Of a stretch of 64,000 bases of DNA, positions 29,901 through 39,361 are shown piece after piece. Under the pieces are notes generated by a model. It was not told the origin of the DNA. It saw nothing but the letters and a program-made list of their open reading frames with translations, and did no database searches. Source of the DNA: Massilistercora timonensis (GTDB taxonomy: Bacteria > Bacillota > Clostridia > Lachnospirales > Lachnospiraceae); assembly GCF_900312975.1 (NCBI RefSeq), contig NZ_LT990039.1, positions 1,922,001 through 1,986,000 on the forward strand, read 5' to 3'. The translations under genes were made by a program, and so were the position numbers. How positions within the stretch are numbered: position 1 is the first letter of the stretch; the number at the start of each line of letters is the position of its first letter.

Positions 29901-29987
29901 GAGAAATACCTCGCTTTTCATAAGTATTTATGGATAAAGTCTGGTGTTATTTTATCACAGATCAGAGTCAATGCAAAGGAGAGAAGG

Positions 29988-30515
29988 ATGGAGAAAACCT
30001 GGAAGATTGTCAGAGCCTCTTATGAAGACCTACCGGAGATCATGGAGATCCTCAGGGGCGCTTGTGGCATGGTGAAAGACCCGGCCTGGTTCTATGTGGA
30101 GGATGTGGAAGAGGACGAAGAACTTCTGCGCCAGCATGTGGAAGAGAAAGGATTTATCCTGAAGGCGGAAGCAAAAGACGAGATCGCAGGGTTCCTGATG
30201 GTGCGCTTCCCGGGAGAGGAGGCGGATAATCTGGGATCCCACCTGGGGCTGCCCAGAGAGGCGATGGGGCAGGTGGCCCACATGGAGACGGCGGCGGTGC
30301 GGCCAAAGTACTGCGGGCAGGGGATCCAGAAGAGCCTTATGCGCCAGGGGGAAGAAATGCTAAAAGGCACTTCCTTCCGTTATCTTATGGGGACTGCCCA
30401 TCCGGACAACACTTACAGTGTGAATAATTTTCTGAAGCTGGAGTATGAGATCATTGATGAGGCGCGCAAGTACGGCGGGCTTCCCCGCTATGTGTTCTGC
30501 AAGGAGATAAGATGA
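29988..30515 (+). CDS. GNAT-family N-acetyltransferase
   Basis: The product has 175 residues from ATG 29988 (GGAGAGAAGG SD). A much longer upstream reading runs antisense to the phosphodiesterase gene and is rejected. The acetyl-CoA site is METAAVRPKYCGQGIQKSLM and the C-terminal GNAT motif is HPDNTYSVNNFLKLEYE. The stop overlaps the HAD gene start (ATGA). Confidence 0.85.
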   Translation: MEKTWKIVRASYEDLPEIMEILRGACGMVKDPAWFYVEDVEEDEELLRQHVEEKGFILKAEAKDEIAGFLMVRFPGEEADNLGSHLGLPREAMGQVAHMETAAVRPKYCGQGIQKSLMRQGEEMLKGTSFRYLMGTAHPDNTYSVNNFLKLEYEIIDEARKYGGLPRYVFCKEIR

Positions 30516-31177
30516 TCCGGGGGATTGTATTTGATATGGACGGCCTTCTCTTTGATTCCGAGCGGCTGGTGAAAAGGACCTGGAATGAGGTGGGAGAGAT
30601 CCTGGGGCTTCCTGGCCTGGGAGAGCATATCCGCCATACGCTTGGGAAGAACCGGAGAGGGAGAAATGAATATTTTATCCGGGCCTTCGGGGAGGACTTT
30701 CCATTCGAAGCCTTCGACCGGGAGAATAAGCGGATCTTTGCCGGGATCATGGAGCGGGAGGGAATGCCGGTGAAGCCGGGAGCCCGGGAGCTTCTTGCCT
30801 ACGGAAGAAAGCAGGGATATAAGATAGGGATCGCCACATCCTCCAGCCGGAATTACGCGGTGGAACACCTGAAGGGGACCGGGCTGTATGAGTATTTTGA
30901 CGGCGGCGTCTTCGGGGACATGGTGACCAGGGGGAAGCCGGATCCGGAGATCTACCTGGCGGCCTGCGAAAATCTTGGCCTGCAGCCGGAAGTGTGCATG
31001 GCGCTGGAAGATTCTCCTGCGGGGATCCGCTCCGCCAGCAGTGCGGGGATGGTTCCGGTGATGGTGCCGGATCTTGTAGAGCCTACAGAGGAGATCCGGG
31101 AGCTGGCATACGCAGTGTGCGACAGCCTGACGGAGGTAAAGGGGCTGCTGGAAACGATAAATGGATCGACAAGGTAA
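30512..31177 (+). CDS. HAD-superfamily hydrolase (beta-phosphoglucomutase/phosphatase-like)
   Basis: The product has 221 residues. Motif I is FDMDGLLFDSE (nucleophile D and D+2), motif II is IATSSS, and motifs III/IV are GKPDPEIYL and ALEDSPAG. The helical cap follows motif I, as in subfamily IA (beta-phosphoglucomutase, GPP and similar). It could be a sugar-phosphate phosphatase or a mutase; this cannot be decided here. Overlaps the GNAT gene by 4 bp. Confidence 0.85.
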   Translation: MIRGIVFDMDGLLFDSERLVKRTWNEVGEILGLPGLGEHIRHTLGKNRRGRNEYFIRAFGEDFPFEAFDRENKRIFAGIMEREGMPVKPGARELLAYGRKQGYKIGIATSSSRNYAVEHLKGTGLYEYFDGGVFGDMVTRGKPDPEIYLAACENLGLQPEVCMALEDSPAGIRSASSAGMVPVMVPDLVEPTEEIRELAYAVCDSLTEVKGLLETINGSTR

Positions 31178-31183
31178 AACAAT

Positions 31184-31220
31184 GGCCGGCGGAATCAATT
31201 TCCGCCGGCCTCTCTTTTTT
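31184..31220. terminator. Bidirectional terminator between HAD and rubredoxin genes
   Basis: An 11-bp GC-rich perfect stem GGCCGGCGGAA / TTCCGCCGGCC with a 5-nt loop is followed by TCTCTTTTTT. The rightward T-run overlaps the rubredoxin stop codon. Confidence 0.88.
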
Positions 31221-31380
31221 ATTCCTCTGGCGCGAACATATCCTTTCCTACGCCGCAGATGGGGCATACCCAGTCTTCCGGGATGTCCTCGAAAGCGGTT
31301 CCGGGAGCGATCCCGTTATCCGGATCGCCGATTTCCGGATCATAAACATATCCACATGGTTCGCATACGTATTTCTTCAT
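31219..31380 (-). CDS. Rubredoxin
   Basis: The ORF encodes 53 residues with SD GGAGGT. The iron is held by C6-x2-C9 ([11 protein letters not shown]) and C39-x2-C42 (WVCPICG). The [16 protein letters not shown] core is standard for rubredoxin. It is a one-electron carrier, commonly used in oxygen and peroxide defence in anaerobes. It lies 28 bp after the leftward rRNA methyltransferase gene, so the two are probably cotranscribed. Confidence 0.97.
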   Translation of the reverse strand: MKKYVCEPCGYVYDPEIGDPDNGIAPGTAFEDIPEDWVCPICGVGKDMFAPEE

Positions 31381-31408
31381 TGTCAGTTACCTCCTTGTTG
31401 AAATGTGG

Positions 31409-32269
31409 TTAATCAGCTTCCCATCTGCCGGAAGCGCCGCAGGGAAGCGTAAGGCCGGAGTCTCGGACAGGAAGGCCGATCTCCTGGGAATCCACATGCC
31501 CCCGGAAGCTTCTCAGTTCCGTTCCCAGCATGTAGGTCAGCACCGCCGGAGCCAGGCCGGTGGTGTAAGAGTTGATCAGGAAGAACAGGGGATGATCGGA
31601 CAGAAGCTGAGCGCACAGTTTCACCAGGGGGTGAATGGCGTCCTCGATCTTCCAGATCTCGCCCTTGGGTCCCCGCCCGTAGGAGGGAGGATCCATGATG
31701 ATGGCGTCATAGTGATTGCCCCGCCGGATCTCCCGTTCTACGAATTTGACACAGTCATCCACCAGCCAGCGGATGGGCCGGTCAGAGAGACCGGAGGAAG
31801 CGGCGTTCTCCTTTGCCCAGGTCACCATTCCCTTGGAGGCGTCCACATGGGTGACGCTGGCGCCTGCCGCCGCGGCCGCCAGGGTGGCGCCGCCGGTGTA
31901 GGCGAACAGGTTCAGTACCTTGACTGGCCTGCCTGCCTTGCGGATCTTATCGGAACACCAGTCCCAGTTTACCGCCTGCTCCGGGAAAAGCCCGGTGTGC
32001 TTGAAGCTGAAGGGCTTCAGATTAAAGGTGAGCTCCCGGTAGTGGATCTGCCACTGCTGGGGCAGATGGAAGAATTCCCACTCGCCGCCGCCTTTTTTAC
32101 TGCGGTGGTAGTGGCCGTCCATATGCTTCCAGCCGGAGTCCTTCCTTGGGGTGTCCCAGATTACCTGAGGATCGGGACGGACCAGGAGATACTTTCCCCA
32201 TCGTTCCAGTTTCTCTCCCCTGCTGCAGTCCAGCACTTCATAGTCTTTCCAGTTGTCCGCAATCCACAT
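31409..32269 (-). CDS. SAM-dependent rRNA methyltransferase (RlmI/RlmK-like)
   Basis: The product has 286 residues. The SAM site is VLNLFAYTGGATLAAAAAGA (about 117-136), followed by VTHVDASKGMVTWAKENA, and the catalytic/target-base motif is MDPPSYGRG (about 193-201). The arrangement is that of class I 23S rRNA m5C/m2G methyltransferases, but without the N-terminal PUA domain of RlmI. The exact target base is unknown. Confidence 0.85.
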   Translation of the reverse strand: MWIADNWKDYEVLDCSRGEKLERWGKYLLVRPDPQVIWDTPRKDSGWKHMDGHYHRSKKGGGEWEFFHLPQQWQIHYRELTFNLKPFSFKHTGLFPEQAVNWDWCSDKIRKAGRPVKVLNLFAYTGGATLAAAAAGASVTHVDASKGMVTWAKENAASSGLSDRPIRWLVDDCVKFVEREIRRGNHYDAIIMDPPSYGRGPKGEIWKIEDAIHPLVKLCAQLLSDHPLFFLINSYTTGLAPAVLTYMLGTELRSFRGHVDSQEIGLPVRDSGLTLPCGASGRWEAD

Positions 32270-32353
32270 TGATCCTGACCTCTTTCTTTTGTCTTTTCCT
32301 GTTCCTGCATTATAGCATGCCGGCGGCGAAAAGGGAAGACTATAGATGAAAAC

Positions 32354-32372
32354 TTATAGAAGTTATCTATAT
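32354..32372. promoter_or_regulatory. Candidate selenium-regulon operator (copy 1)
   Basis: TTATAG-AAGTTAT-CTATAT is an inverted repeat with half-sites ATAG and CTAT separated by 7 bp (core 32356-32370). Its centre lies 60 bp before the -10 box of the PHP/yedF/sel promoter. The same motif occurs before the desulfurase, prdF and prdC genes. The T-N11-A shape fits a LysR-type box. Confidence 0.55.
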
Positions 32373-32399
32373 ATAGTCCTACTTATAAAAAAACTCTAT

Positions 32400-32428
32400 T
32401 TGAAGGAAAAGGGCAGTATTTATATAAT
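32400..32428 (+). promoter_or_regulatory. Promoter of the PHP-yedF-sel genes
   Basis: The -35 TTGAAG (32400-32405) and -10 TATAAT (32423-32428) have a 17-bp spacer. The start codon at 32482 lies about 45 bp after the expected transcription start. Confidence 0.7.
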
Positions 32429-32481
32429 GAAAGGAGGATAACCGAAGTGTAGGCAGATAAAAGAGAGAAAGGAGATCCGCC

Positions 32482-33147
32482 ATGTTCATCGATATGCATA
32501 TGCATGAAATGACCTGTTCCAAGGACAGCTTCCTTAAGCTGGACCAGATCGTGTCCATTGCCAGGGAAAAGGGCCTGGGAGCAGTCTGCATCACAGATCA
32601 TGACAGCATGGGCCTGCGGGAGTATGCGGCGGAGTATTCCCGGAAAGTGGATTTTCCCATCTTTGTGGGGATCGAATTTTTCTCTTTGCAGGGAGACATT
32701 GTGGCCTTTGGGATCGAGGATTATCCCAGGGAGCGGGTGAGCGCCCAGAAGTTCATTGACCTGGTGAAGGCCCAGAACGGCGTCTGCTTTGCCGCCCATC
32801 CCTTCCGGAATAACAACCGGGGACTGGAAGACAATCTTCGCCGGGTGCGGGGCCTGGACGGGCTTGAGGTCTTAAACGGGAGCACTTCCTTTGAGGCCTG
32901 CAGAAAAGCGGCCGAATATGCCAGGGAGCTGGGGCTTTTTACTCTGGGAGCCAGCGACTGCCATGTGCCGGAGAAGGTGGGCGTGTACGCCACCTGGTTC
33001 CCCCGGGAAGTCCGCACCATGGAAGAGTTCCTGGAGGCGTTCCGGACAGGGAAGATGGAACCTGCCTATTTTGCCGATGGAAAATATCACCGATTATCTG
33101 AAAATCCATTTACCTTTTCCGCAGTTAGTGATAGAATGTCTCTATAA
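32482..33147 (+). CDS. PHP-domain metal-dependent phosphoesterase
   Basis: The product has 221 residues. Metal-binding motifs: DMHMHEM at the N-terminus, ITDHDS (about 38-43), GIEFFS, FAAHPFRNN, and GASDCHVPE (about 158-166). It belongs to the short PHP family related to the PolX/YciV phosphoesterases. The substrate is unknown. It lies 45 bp before yedF on the same strand and may be the first gene of the selenium operon, though a functional link is not evident. Confidence 0.8.
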   Translation: MFIDMHMHEMTCSKDSFLKLDQIVSIAREKGLGAVCITDHDSMGLREYAAEYSRKVDFPIFVGIEFFSLQGDIVAFGIEDYPRERVSAQKFIDLVKAQNGVCFAAHPFRNNNRGLEDNLRRVRGLDGLEVLNGSTSFEACRKAAEYARELGLFTLGASDCHVPEKVGVYATWFPREVRTMEEFLEAFRTGKMEPAYFADGKYHRLSENPFTFSAVSDRMSL

Positions 33148-33191
33148 GTGCGGAAGGCGGATGGGACAAGCAAAAGAAAGGTGGAATTATC

Positions 33192-33797
33192 ATGATCACA
33201 GTCAATGCAATGGGTGACAATTGTCCGATCCCGGTCATCAAGACCAAGAAAGCGATGGACGCGCTTACCGGACCAGAGACCATCGAGGTCCTGGTGGACA
33301 ACGAGATCGCCGTACAGAACGTAACCAAGATGGCCAAAGGAGCCGGCGGAGAAGTTTCCTCTGAGAAACTGGGGGAGGCAAGCTTTAAAGTAACTGTTAA
33401 AATGCAGGGAGCGCCAGAGAACGCATCCGAAGAGGATCCGGCCTGCACTCCGGACGCAAGGAGCAACACCATCGTAGTGGTGGCTTCTGACCGGATGGGC
33501 GAGGGCAACGATGAACTGGGCAAGGTGCTGATCAAGTCCTTTATTTTTGCCGTGACTCAGCTGGAGCAGCTTCCCAAGACCATGTTGTTCTACAACGGAG
33601 GAGCAACCCTGACAACGGAAGGCTCGGATTCCCTGGAAGATCTGAAGTCTCTGGAAGCCCAGGGAGTGGAGATCTTAACCTGCGGGACCTGCCTGGATTA
33701 CTACGGACTGAAAGACAAGCTTGCGGTTGGCGGTGTGACCAATATGTACAGCATTGTAGAAGCTATGGCGGGAGCCGGAAGGATCATAAGACCATAG
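33192..33797 (+). CDS. yedF: Sulfurtransferase-like selenium metabolism protein YedF
   Basis: The product has 201 residues. The N-terminal 70 residues are a TusA-like domain with the CPxP motif (GDNCPIPVIKTKKAM). The C-terminal half is a DsrE-like domain ending with the CGTCLDYYGLKDKL cysteine motif. This two-domain form is a regular partner of selD/selA/selB in Clostridia and is thought to handle reduced selenium or sulfur. A terminator-like hairpin separates it from selD. Confidence 0.88.
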   Translation: MITVNAMGDNCPIPVIKTKKAMDALTGPETIEVLVDNEIAVQNVTKMAKGAGGEVSSEKLGEASFKVTVKMQGAPENASEEDPACTPDARSNTIVVVASDRMGEGNDELGKVLIKSFIFAVTQLEQLPKTMLFYNGGATLTTEGSDSLEDLKSLEAQGVEILTCGTCLDYYGLKDKLAVGGVTNMYSIVEAMAGAGRIIRP

Positions 33798-33812
33798 GAT
33801 ACAACTATAAAG

Positions 33813-33846
33813 GCGGGCCTCTGTGTCAGCAGAGGGCCGCTTTTTC
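33813..33846 (+). terminator. Terminator/attenuator between yedF and selD
   Basis: GCGGGCCTCTG pairs with CAGAGGGCCGC (one mismatch), then TTTTTCTT. It ends 18 bp before the selD start, so selD and the downstream sel genes would be read only by readthrough or from their own weak promoter. Confidence 0.7.
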
Positions 33847-33864
33847 TTAAGAGGAGGAAGGAAG

Positions 33865-34905
33865 ATGAAGACGGATGTAAGACTGACACAGCTTGCCAAA
33901 ACGTCAGGGTGAGCTGCGAAGATCGGTCCTGAGACCCTTGCCCAGGTTCTGGGCAAGCTGCCTAAATTTCATGATGACAACCTGCTTGTGGGGATCGAGA
34001 CCTCCGACGACGCGGCGATCTATAAGATCACCGATGAGATCGCCATGATCCAGACGGTGGATTTCTTTACGCCCATCGTGGATGATCCCTATATGTTCGG
34101 CCAGATCGCGGCGGCTAATTCCCTGAGCGATGTGTGGGCCATGGGCGGAGAGCCGGCAGTGGCGCTTAACATTGTAGGATTCCCCAACTGTCTGGACCCG
34201 GCGATCCTGGGAGACATCCTGGCAGGCGGCGCGGACAAGGTCAAGGAGGCGGGAGCGGTTCTGGTTGGCGGCCATTCCGTGCAGAACGACGAGCCCCAGT
34301 ACGGCCTGTGCGTGTCCGGGTTCGTGCATCCGGATAAGATCTTCAAGAACTATGGGGCAAGACCGGGAGATATCCTGATCCTGACCAAGCAGATCGGAAG
34401 CGGCGTGATCAACACGGCGGTGAAGGCCCAGATGGCGCCTGAGTCCGCGCGCCGGGAGACGGAGCTTGTGATGGCCTCCCTGAACAAGAAGGCCAAGCAG
34501 GTGGTGGAGAAGTATGATGTATCCGCCTGCACGGACGTTACCGGGTTCGGTCTTCTGGGGCACAGTGTGGAGATGGCATCCGCCAGTGATGTGACTTTTG
34601 ACATCCGGGTGAAGGACGTGGCCTATATGGAGGACGCCATTGCCTGCGCTAAGATGGGGCTGGTTCCCGCGGGAGCTTACAAGAACCGGGGATATTCCAT
34701 TGATAAAGTAGACGCTGGCTCTGTGGAAGAGCATTATCTGGATCTCCTTTATGATCCCCAGACTTCCGGCGGACTTCTGATCGCCGTGGCGCCGGGGGAA
34801 GCGTCCCGGATGATGAAGGATTTCGCGGAGGCGGGGATGGAGACGCGGGTTTCCGTGATCGGAGAAGTGGCGGAGAAAAGCGACAAGCTGATCCGTCTGA
34901 GATAG
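33865..34905 (+). CDS. selD: Selenophosphate synthetase, selenocysteine-containing
   Basis: The product has 346 residues from ATG 33865 (GAGGAGGAAGG SD). The 16th codon is TGA (33910-33912), in the active-site context T-S-G-U-A-A-K-I-G, where SelD proteins have Cys or Sec followed by the essential Lys. The frame continues without break to 34905. A stem-loop right after the UGA fits a bacterial SECIS. ATP-binding features include DDAAIY and the GGHSV.ND block. It makes selenophosphate from selenide and ATP. Because SelD needs Sec for its own synthesis, expression depends on selenium supply. Confidence 0.95.
33910..33957 (+). promoter_or_regulatory. UGA codon and bSECIS element of selD
   Basis: The stem CTTGCCCAG (33937-33945) / CTGGGCAAG (33949-33957) is a perfect 9-bp hairpin with apical loop GTT. 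It starts 24 nt after the UGA. Position and a G at the loop start fit bacterial SECIS elements read by SelB. Confidence 0.75.
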
Positions 34906-34925
34906 TCAGGAAAGGAAAGAAAGAC

Positions 34926-36353
34926 ATGGATAAGAACAAACTGTACCGGAAGATCCCCAAGGTAGATCTTCTGCTGGAGGAAGAAGAGATCCAGGAGCTG
35001 ATCGGGCGCTACAGCCGGGATACCGTCCTGGAGGCGATCCACACAGAGATGGATGGCCTGCGCAGATGGATCGGCCAGTGCGAGGATGAAGAGAAAGCCC
35101 TGGAACGGATCGAAGGGCTGAACGGCCGGATCGCCCGCACGGTGGAGGCGATGCATACCCCCAATATGCGGATGGTCATCAACGGGACCGGGACGGTGCT
35201 CCACACCAACCTGGGCCGGGCGCCCATCTGCAGGGAGCATATGGAGCGGGCCGCGAAGCTGGTCAGCGGTTATTCCAACCTGGAGTACAACCTGGAAGAG
35301 GGAAGACGGGGAGAGCGGTATTCTCATTTCGAGAAGCTTCTGTGCCGGCTGACCGGGGCTGAGGCCGCTATGGCGGTGAACAACAACGCGGCGGCGGTAA
35401 TGCTGATCTTAAGTTCTCTGGCCAAAGGCGGGGAGGCGGTGGTATCCCGGGGCGAGCTGGTAGAGATCGGCGGAAAGTTCCGGATCCCGGACGTGATGGA
35501 GCAAAGCGGCGCCACCCTGGTGGAGGTGGGGACCACCAACAAAACCCACTATCAGGATTACGTGGACGCCATCACAGAGGAGACAAAGGTCCTTCTGAAG
35601 GTGCATACCAGCAATTACCGGATCGTAGGATTCACGGAGACGGTGGAGATCGACGAGCTGATCCCTCTGGCCAGGGAGCATGAGATCCCGGTGGTGGAAG
35701 ACCTGGGAAGCGGAGTGCTCATTGATCTTAGTAAATACGGGATCACCTATGAGCCTACGGTGCAGGCGTCTATCGAGAAAGGGGCGGACGTGGTCTGCTT
35801 CAGCGGCGACAAGCTGCTGGGAGGCCCTCAGGCAGGGATCATCATCGGAAAGAAGAAATACATTGACCAGATGAAGAAAAACCAGCTGACCCGGGCCCTG
35901 CGGATCGATAAGTTTACGGCGGCGGCGCTGGAACTGGTACTTCAGGAATACCTTTCCGAGGAAAAAGCGGTACAGAATATCCCGGTCCTTCAGATGATCA
36001 CCAAAGATCATGAAGAGATCCGGCGGGAGGCCAGAAGCCTGTGCCAGATGTTGAGAAGAGCTTCTCTTCCGGCCAGGTTTGAGACGGTTGCCTGCCAGTC
36101 CCAGATCGGCGGCGGTTCGCTGCCTCTGGAGCGGCTTGCCAGCGTGGCGGTAGGGATCCGGCCGGAGAAGGTCAGCGTGGCCCAGGTGGAGGAGCGGATG
36201 CGTCATCTCCCGGTGCCCATTATCCCCAGGACGGCCAACGACACCATCCTTCTGGATGTAAGGACCATCGGGAGAGAGAATTTTAAACGGATTGTGGAGC
36301 AGCTTGCCAAATACCGGATCCTGGAGGAAGACTGCCAGATCCTGACAGAGTAG
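34926..36353 (+). CDS. selA: L-seryl-tRNA(Sec) selenium transferase
   Basis: The product has 475 residues, the usual length. The PLP-binding lysine is K296 in CFSGDKLLGGPQAG. Other SelA signatures are NGTGTVLHTNLGRAP and SGYSNLEYNLEEG.RG. It converts seryl-tRNA(Sec) to selenocysteinyl-tRNA(Sec) with selenophosphate. It lies 20 bp after selD and 13 bp before selB. Confidence 0.97.
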   Translation: MDKNKLYRKIPKVDLLLEEEEIQELIGRYSRDTVLEAIHTEMDGLRRWIGQCEDEEKALERIEGLNGRIARTVEAMHTPNMRMVINGTGTVLHTNLGRAPICREHMERAAKLVSGYSNLEYNLEEGRRGERYSHFEKLLCRLTGAEAAMAVNNNAAAVMLILSSLAKGGEAVVSRGELVEIGGKFRIPDVMEQSGATLVEVGTTNKTHYQDYVDAITEETKVLLKVHTSNYRIVGFTETVEIDELIPLAREHEIPVVEDLGSGVLIDLSKYGITYEPTVQASIEKGADVVCFSGDKLLGGPQAGIIIGKKKYIDQMKKNQLTRALRIDKFTAAALELVLQEYLSEEKAVQNIPVLQMITKDHEEIRREARSLCQMLRRASLPARFETVACQSQIGGGSLPLERLASVAVGIRPEKVSVAQVEERMRHLPVPIIPRTANDTILLDVRTIGRENFKRIVEQLAKYRILEEDCQILTE

Positions 36354-36366
36354 GAGCGAAGAGGAA

Positions 36367-38280
36367 ATGAAGAATATCATTATCGGAACAGCAGGCCATA
36401 TCGATCACGGCAAGACCACGCTGATCAAGGCGCTGACCGGAAGAAATACAGACCGCTGGGAGGAAGAGCAGAGAAGAGGGATTACCATTGATCTTGGATT
36501 TACGTATTTTGACCTTCCAGGCGGAGACCGTGCCGGGATCATTGATGTGCCGGGGCATGAGAAATTTATCAACAATATGGTGGCCGGCGTGGTGGGCATG
36601 GACCTGGTACTCCTGGTGATCGCGGCGGATGAAGGGATCATGCCCCAGACCCGGGAACACGTGGATATTCTTCATCTTCTGGGCATTGAGAAAAGTATCA
36701 TCGTTTTGAATAAATGCGACCTGGTGGACGAAGAGTGGCTGGAACTGGTGGAAGAGGAAGTCCGGGAAGAGCTTGCGGGCACATTTCTGGAGCACGCCCC
36801 GGTGGCGAAGGTATCTGCTGCCACCGGCCAGGGGCTGGAAGAACTGATTCAGATCATCGAGAAGATGACAGAAGACGATCTTACGCCCAAGGACATCCAC
36901 ACCATCCCCAGATTGCCGGTGGACCGGGTGTTCACTCTGTCCGGGTTCGGGACCATCATCACCGGAACGCTGGTGTCCGGAACCATCCACAAGGAGGACA
37001 CCCTGGAAATGTACCCGGTGGGCAAGGAGTGCAAGATCCGCAGCATCCAGGTGCACGGGACAGACCGGGATGTGTGCTATGCAGGACAGCGGGTGGCCAT
37101 CAATCTCTCCAATGTGAAGAAGAAAGAGATCGCCCGGGGCTGTGTGCTGGCGCCTAAGAACAGTATGAAGAATACGGATCTTTTGGATGTGAAGCTTAAC
37201 GTACTGGATTCTTCCATGCGGGTGCTGACCAATCACAGCCGGCTTCATTTCTTTACCGGGACCAGCGAGATCCTCTGCCGGGCGGTGCTCCTTGACAAGG
37301 AGGAGATGGGGCCGGGGGAGAGCGGCTATGTGCAGCTGCGGCTTGAGGAAGAGATCGCGGTGCGCCGGGGAGACAAGTTCGTGGTCCGGTTCTACTCCCC
37401 TATGGAGACCATTGGCGGAGGCGTGATCCTGGAGCCCAATCCGGGCGTGAAGAAGCGGTTCCATCAGGATGTGATCGATGAGCTGAAGCGCAAGGAGTCC
37501 GGATCGGTGGCGGATGTGATCGAGCTTCATATCCGTGAGCACGGGAAGACCCTGATCACCCTGGCGGAGCTGGCCAAGATGACGGCGCTTTCGGAGCAGG
37601 AGATCAAGGAGGCGGCGGCGGAGCTGAAGAGCCAGGGGCAGATCCAGGAATTTCAGCTGAAGAAGGATACCTGGTTCTGGCACGCGGATTCCAGGCGGGC
37701 GGCCACAGAGGAGATCCTGGCGGCGCTGACGGCCTATGAGACGAAGTACCCCTACCGTTACGGCATGAAGAAGGCGGAAGTGCAGGGGATTTATTTCCAG
37801 AAGATCAGGCCCAATCTGTTTGACCGGATCATTGAATTTCTGGAAGAAGAAGGGTGTGTGAAAAGAGAGGGAGAATTCCTTTGCACACCGGATTATCAGG
37901 TCAGAAAGGATGGGGTGTTCGATCAGGTTTCCTCCGTCCTTTTGGATACATTTAAGAAAGCACGGTTTGATTTCGTCCGGTATTCGGAGATCTCCCTGCC
38001 CAAAGTGGAGCGGGAGACGGGGGACGATATCCTGAATATTCTCCTGGTGGAGGGAAGCGTGGTCAAGGTGACGGAAGACATGTACACGCTGAAGGATTAC
38101 ATGGAAGAGGCCAGGCTGGCCATCAGCGCCCATCTGGCTGATAATCCGGTCATCACCATCGCCCAGGTGCGGGATATGTTCCAGACCAGCAGGAAGAGCG
38201 CCAAGCCCATCCTGGAGTATATGGACAGTATCAAAGTGACGAAGAAGACCGGTGCAGAAAGTGAGAGGGTGGCATACTAA
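36367..38280 (+). CDS. selB: Selenocysteine-specific elongation factor SelB
   Basis: The product has 637 residues. The EF-Tu-like GTPase has G1 GHIDHGKT (10-17), G3 DVPGHEKF and G4 NKCDL. Domains II/III follow, and the C-terminal part (from about residue 380) has the winged-helix repeats that bind SECIS RNA. It delivers Sec-tRNA(Sec) to UGA codons in selD and prdB. The stop overlaps the LysR start (TAATG). Confidence 0.97.
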   Translation: MKNIIIGTAGHIDHGKTTLIKALTGRNTDRWEEEQRRGITIDLGFTYFDLPGGDRAGIIDVPGHEKFINNMVAGVVGMDLVLLVIAADEGIMPQTREHVDILHLLGIEKSIIVLNKCDLVDEEWLELVEEEVREELAGTFLEHAPVAKVSAATGQGLEELIQIIEKMTEDDLTPKDIHTIPRLPVDRVFTLSGFGTIITGTLVSGTIHKEDTLEMYPVGKECKIRSIQVHGTDRDVCYAGQRVAINLSNVKKKEIARGCVLAPKNSMKNTDLLDVKLNVLDSSMRVLTNHSRLHFFTGTSEILCRAVLLDKEEMGPGESGYVQLRLEEEIAVRRGDKFVVRFYSPMETIGGGVILEPNPGVKKRFHQDVIDELKRKESGSVADVIELHIREHGKTLITLAELAKMTALSEQEIKEAAAELKSQGQIQEFQLKKDTWFWHADSRRAATEEILAALTAYETKYPYRYGMKKAEVQGIYFQKIRPNLFDRIIEFLEEEGCVKREGEFLCTPDYQVRKDGVFDQVSSVLLDTFKKARFDFVRYSEISLPKVERETGDDILNILLVEGSVVKVTEDMYTLKDYMEEARLAISAHLADNPVITIAQVRDMFQTSRKSAKPILEYMDSIKVTKKTGAESERVAY

Positions 38281-39197
38281 TGAATCTGAAACAGTTGGAA
38301 GCATTCGTGCAGGTGGCGGAGGGGAAGAGCTTCTCCAAAGCGGCGAAAGAGCTGTTCCTGACTCAGCCCACCATCAGCGCCCATATCGCTTCGCTGGAGC
38401 GGGAGCTGAACGCGCGGCTGTTTGTCAGAAATACCAAGGAGGTAAGCCTTTCCGAGGACGGAAAGGATCTCTACCGGTACGCGAAGCAGATCATTGACCT
38501 GCAGAAGCAGATCGAGGAGCGTTTTGAGACGGAAGAGGAGGGCAGCAGGCACTGTATCACCATCGCGGCGTCTACCATTCCGGCCCAGTATCTGCTCCCC
38601 AGGGTGCTGAAGCGGTTCAATGAAAAGTACCCGGACGAGCAGATCAAGATCATGGAGTCGGACAGCAGCAAAGTGGTGTCCCAGATCGTAGATCATATTG
38701 TGGATGTGGGATTCACAGGGACGGTGCTGGAGAAGAAGCACTGCAGATATCTTCCCTTCTACAAGGACAAGCTTGCAGTGATCACTCCCAATACGGAGCG
38801 GTATCGTCGGCTGAAGGAAGAGTCTCCGGAGGGGATTGACTGGATCCTGGAAGAACATCTTATTATGCGTGAAGAAGGTTCCGGTACCCGCAAGGAGGCG
38901 GAAGAGCAGCTGAAGGCGGCGGGGATCCCGGCGGAGAAGCTGGATGTGATCGCCAGCATCGGCAATCAGGAGACCATCAAGAAATCCGTCCGTCAGGGAA
39001 TGGGCATCACCATCCTGTCAGAGCTGGCGGCAGTGGACGAGGAGGCGGACGGAGAGCTTCTCACCTTCCCTATCCCGGGAGCGGACGCAGGGCGGGATAT
39101 CAACCTGGTTTACAACAAGAATTACCAGTTGTCCCGGTCGGCGGAGCGGTTTATCAAGGTGGTCAAAGAGGTTTACCTGCGGGAAAGCGTTAACTGA
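38280..39197 (+). CDS. LysR-family regulator of the selenium genes
   Basis: The product has 305 residues. The N-terminal winged helix has the LysR pattern (LEAFVQVAEGKSFSKAAKEL, then TQPTISAHIASLERELNARLF), followed by a periplasmic-binding-like effector domain (about 90-300). It is translationally coupled to selB by TAATG, a position known for selenium-associated LysR regulators in Clostridia. A T-N11-A-type inverted repeat near several selenium and proline genes in this window is its most likely binding site. The effector is unknown; a selenium or sulfur metabolite is plausible. Confidence 0.85.
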   Translation: MNLKQLEAFVQVAEGKSFSKAAKELFLTQPTISAHIASLERELNARLFVRNTKEVSLSEDGKDLYRYAKQIIDLQKQIEERFETEEEGSRHCITIAASTIPAQYLLPRVLKRFNEKYPDEQIKIMESDSSKVVSQIVDHIVDVGFTGTVLEKKHCRYLPFYKDKLAVITPNTERYRRLKEESPEGIDWILEEHLIMREEGSGTRKEAEEQLKAAGIPAEKLDVIASIGNQETIKKSVRQGMGITILSELAAVDEEADGELLTFPIPGADAGRDINLVYNKNYQLSRSAERFIKVVKEVYLRESVN

Positions 39198-39229
39198 AAA
39201 CAAGGCTGGACCCGGGGGCGGTTCAAGTG

Positions 39230-39268
39230 GGCTGTATTTATAGAAAAAATCTATAAATACAGCCTTTT
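39230..39268. terminator. Terminator after the LysR gene, containing operator copy 2
   Basis: A 14-bp perfect stem GGCTGTATTTATAG / CTATAAATACAGCC with loop AAAAAAT is followed by TTTT. The tip of this palindrome is itself the TTATAG-N7-CTATAA motif (ATAG 39240-39243, CTAT 39251-39254). Its centre is 60 bp before the -10 box of the next gene, the same spacing as at copy 1. One sequence may serve as both terminator and activator site. Confidence 0.8.
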
Positions 39269-39283
39269 ATTTATCATTTCAAT

Positions 39284-39312
39284 TAGACGAACCGGCGGGA
39301 AAGTCCTATACT
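39284..39312 (+). promoter_or_regulatory. Promoter of the desulfurase-yedE genes
   Basis: The -10 TATACT (39307-39312) is preceded at 17 bp by a poor -35, TAGACG (39284-39289). A poor -35 with an upstream palindrome suggests an activator-dependent promoter. Confidence 0.6.
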
Positions 39313-39361
39313 AAAGAGGTGGAAAATAAGTTTTTCTGTGTCGAAAGGAAAGGAAACTATC

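Noticed and set aside
29517-29987. Long N-terminal extension of the GNAT gene at 29988
   Set aside because: The extension is antisense to the phosphodiesterase gene; the GNAT fold and SD begin at 29988.
31403-32272. A 289-residue plus-strand frame
   Set aside because: Exactly antisense to the rRNA methyltransferase gene, whose motifs are conserved; the plus-strand product has no recognisable features.
33910-33912. TGA in selD as a frameshift or pseudogene mark
   Set aside because: The codon sits at the known Sec position of SelD, is followed by a SECIS hairpin, and a full Sec system is encoded next to it.
36283-38304. A 673-residue open frame on the minus strand opposite selB
   Set aside because: It is the antisense shadow of a clearly conserved selB gene; composition is rich in His/Leu/Arg with no domain and no SD.
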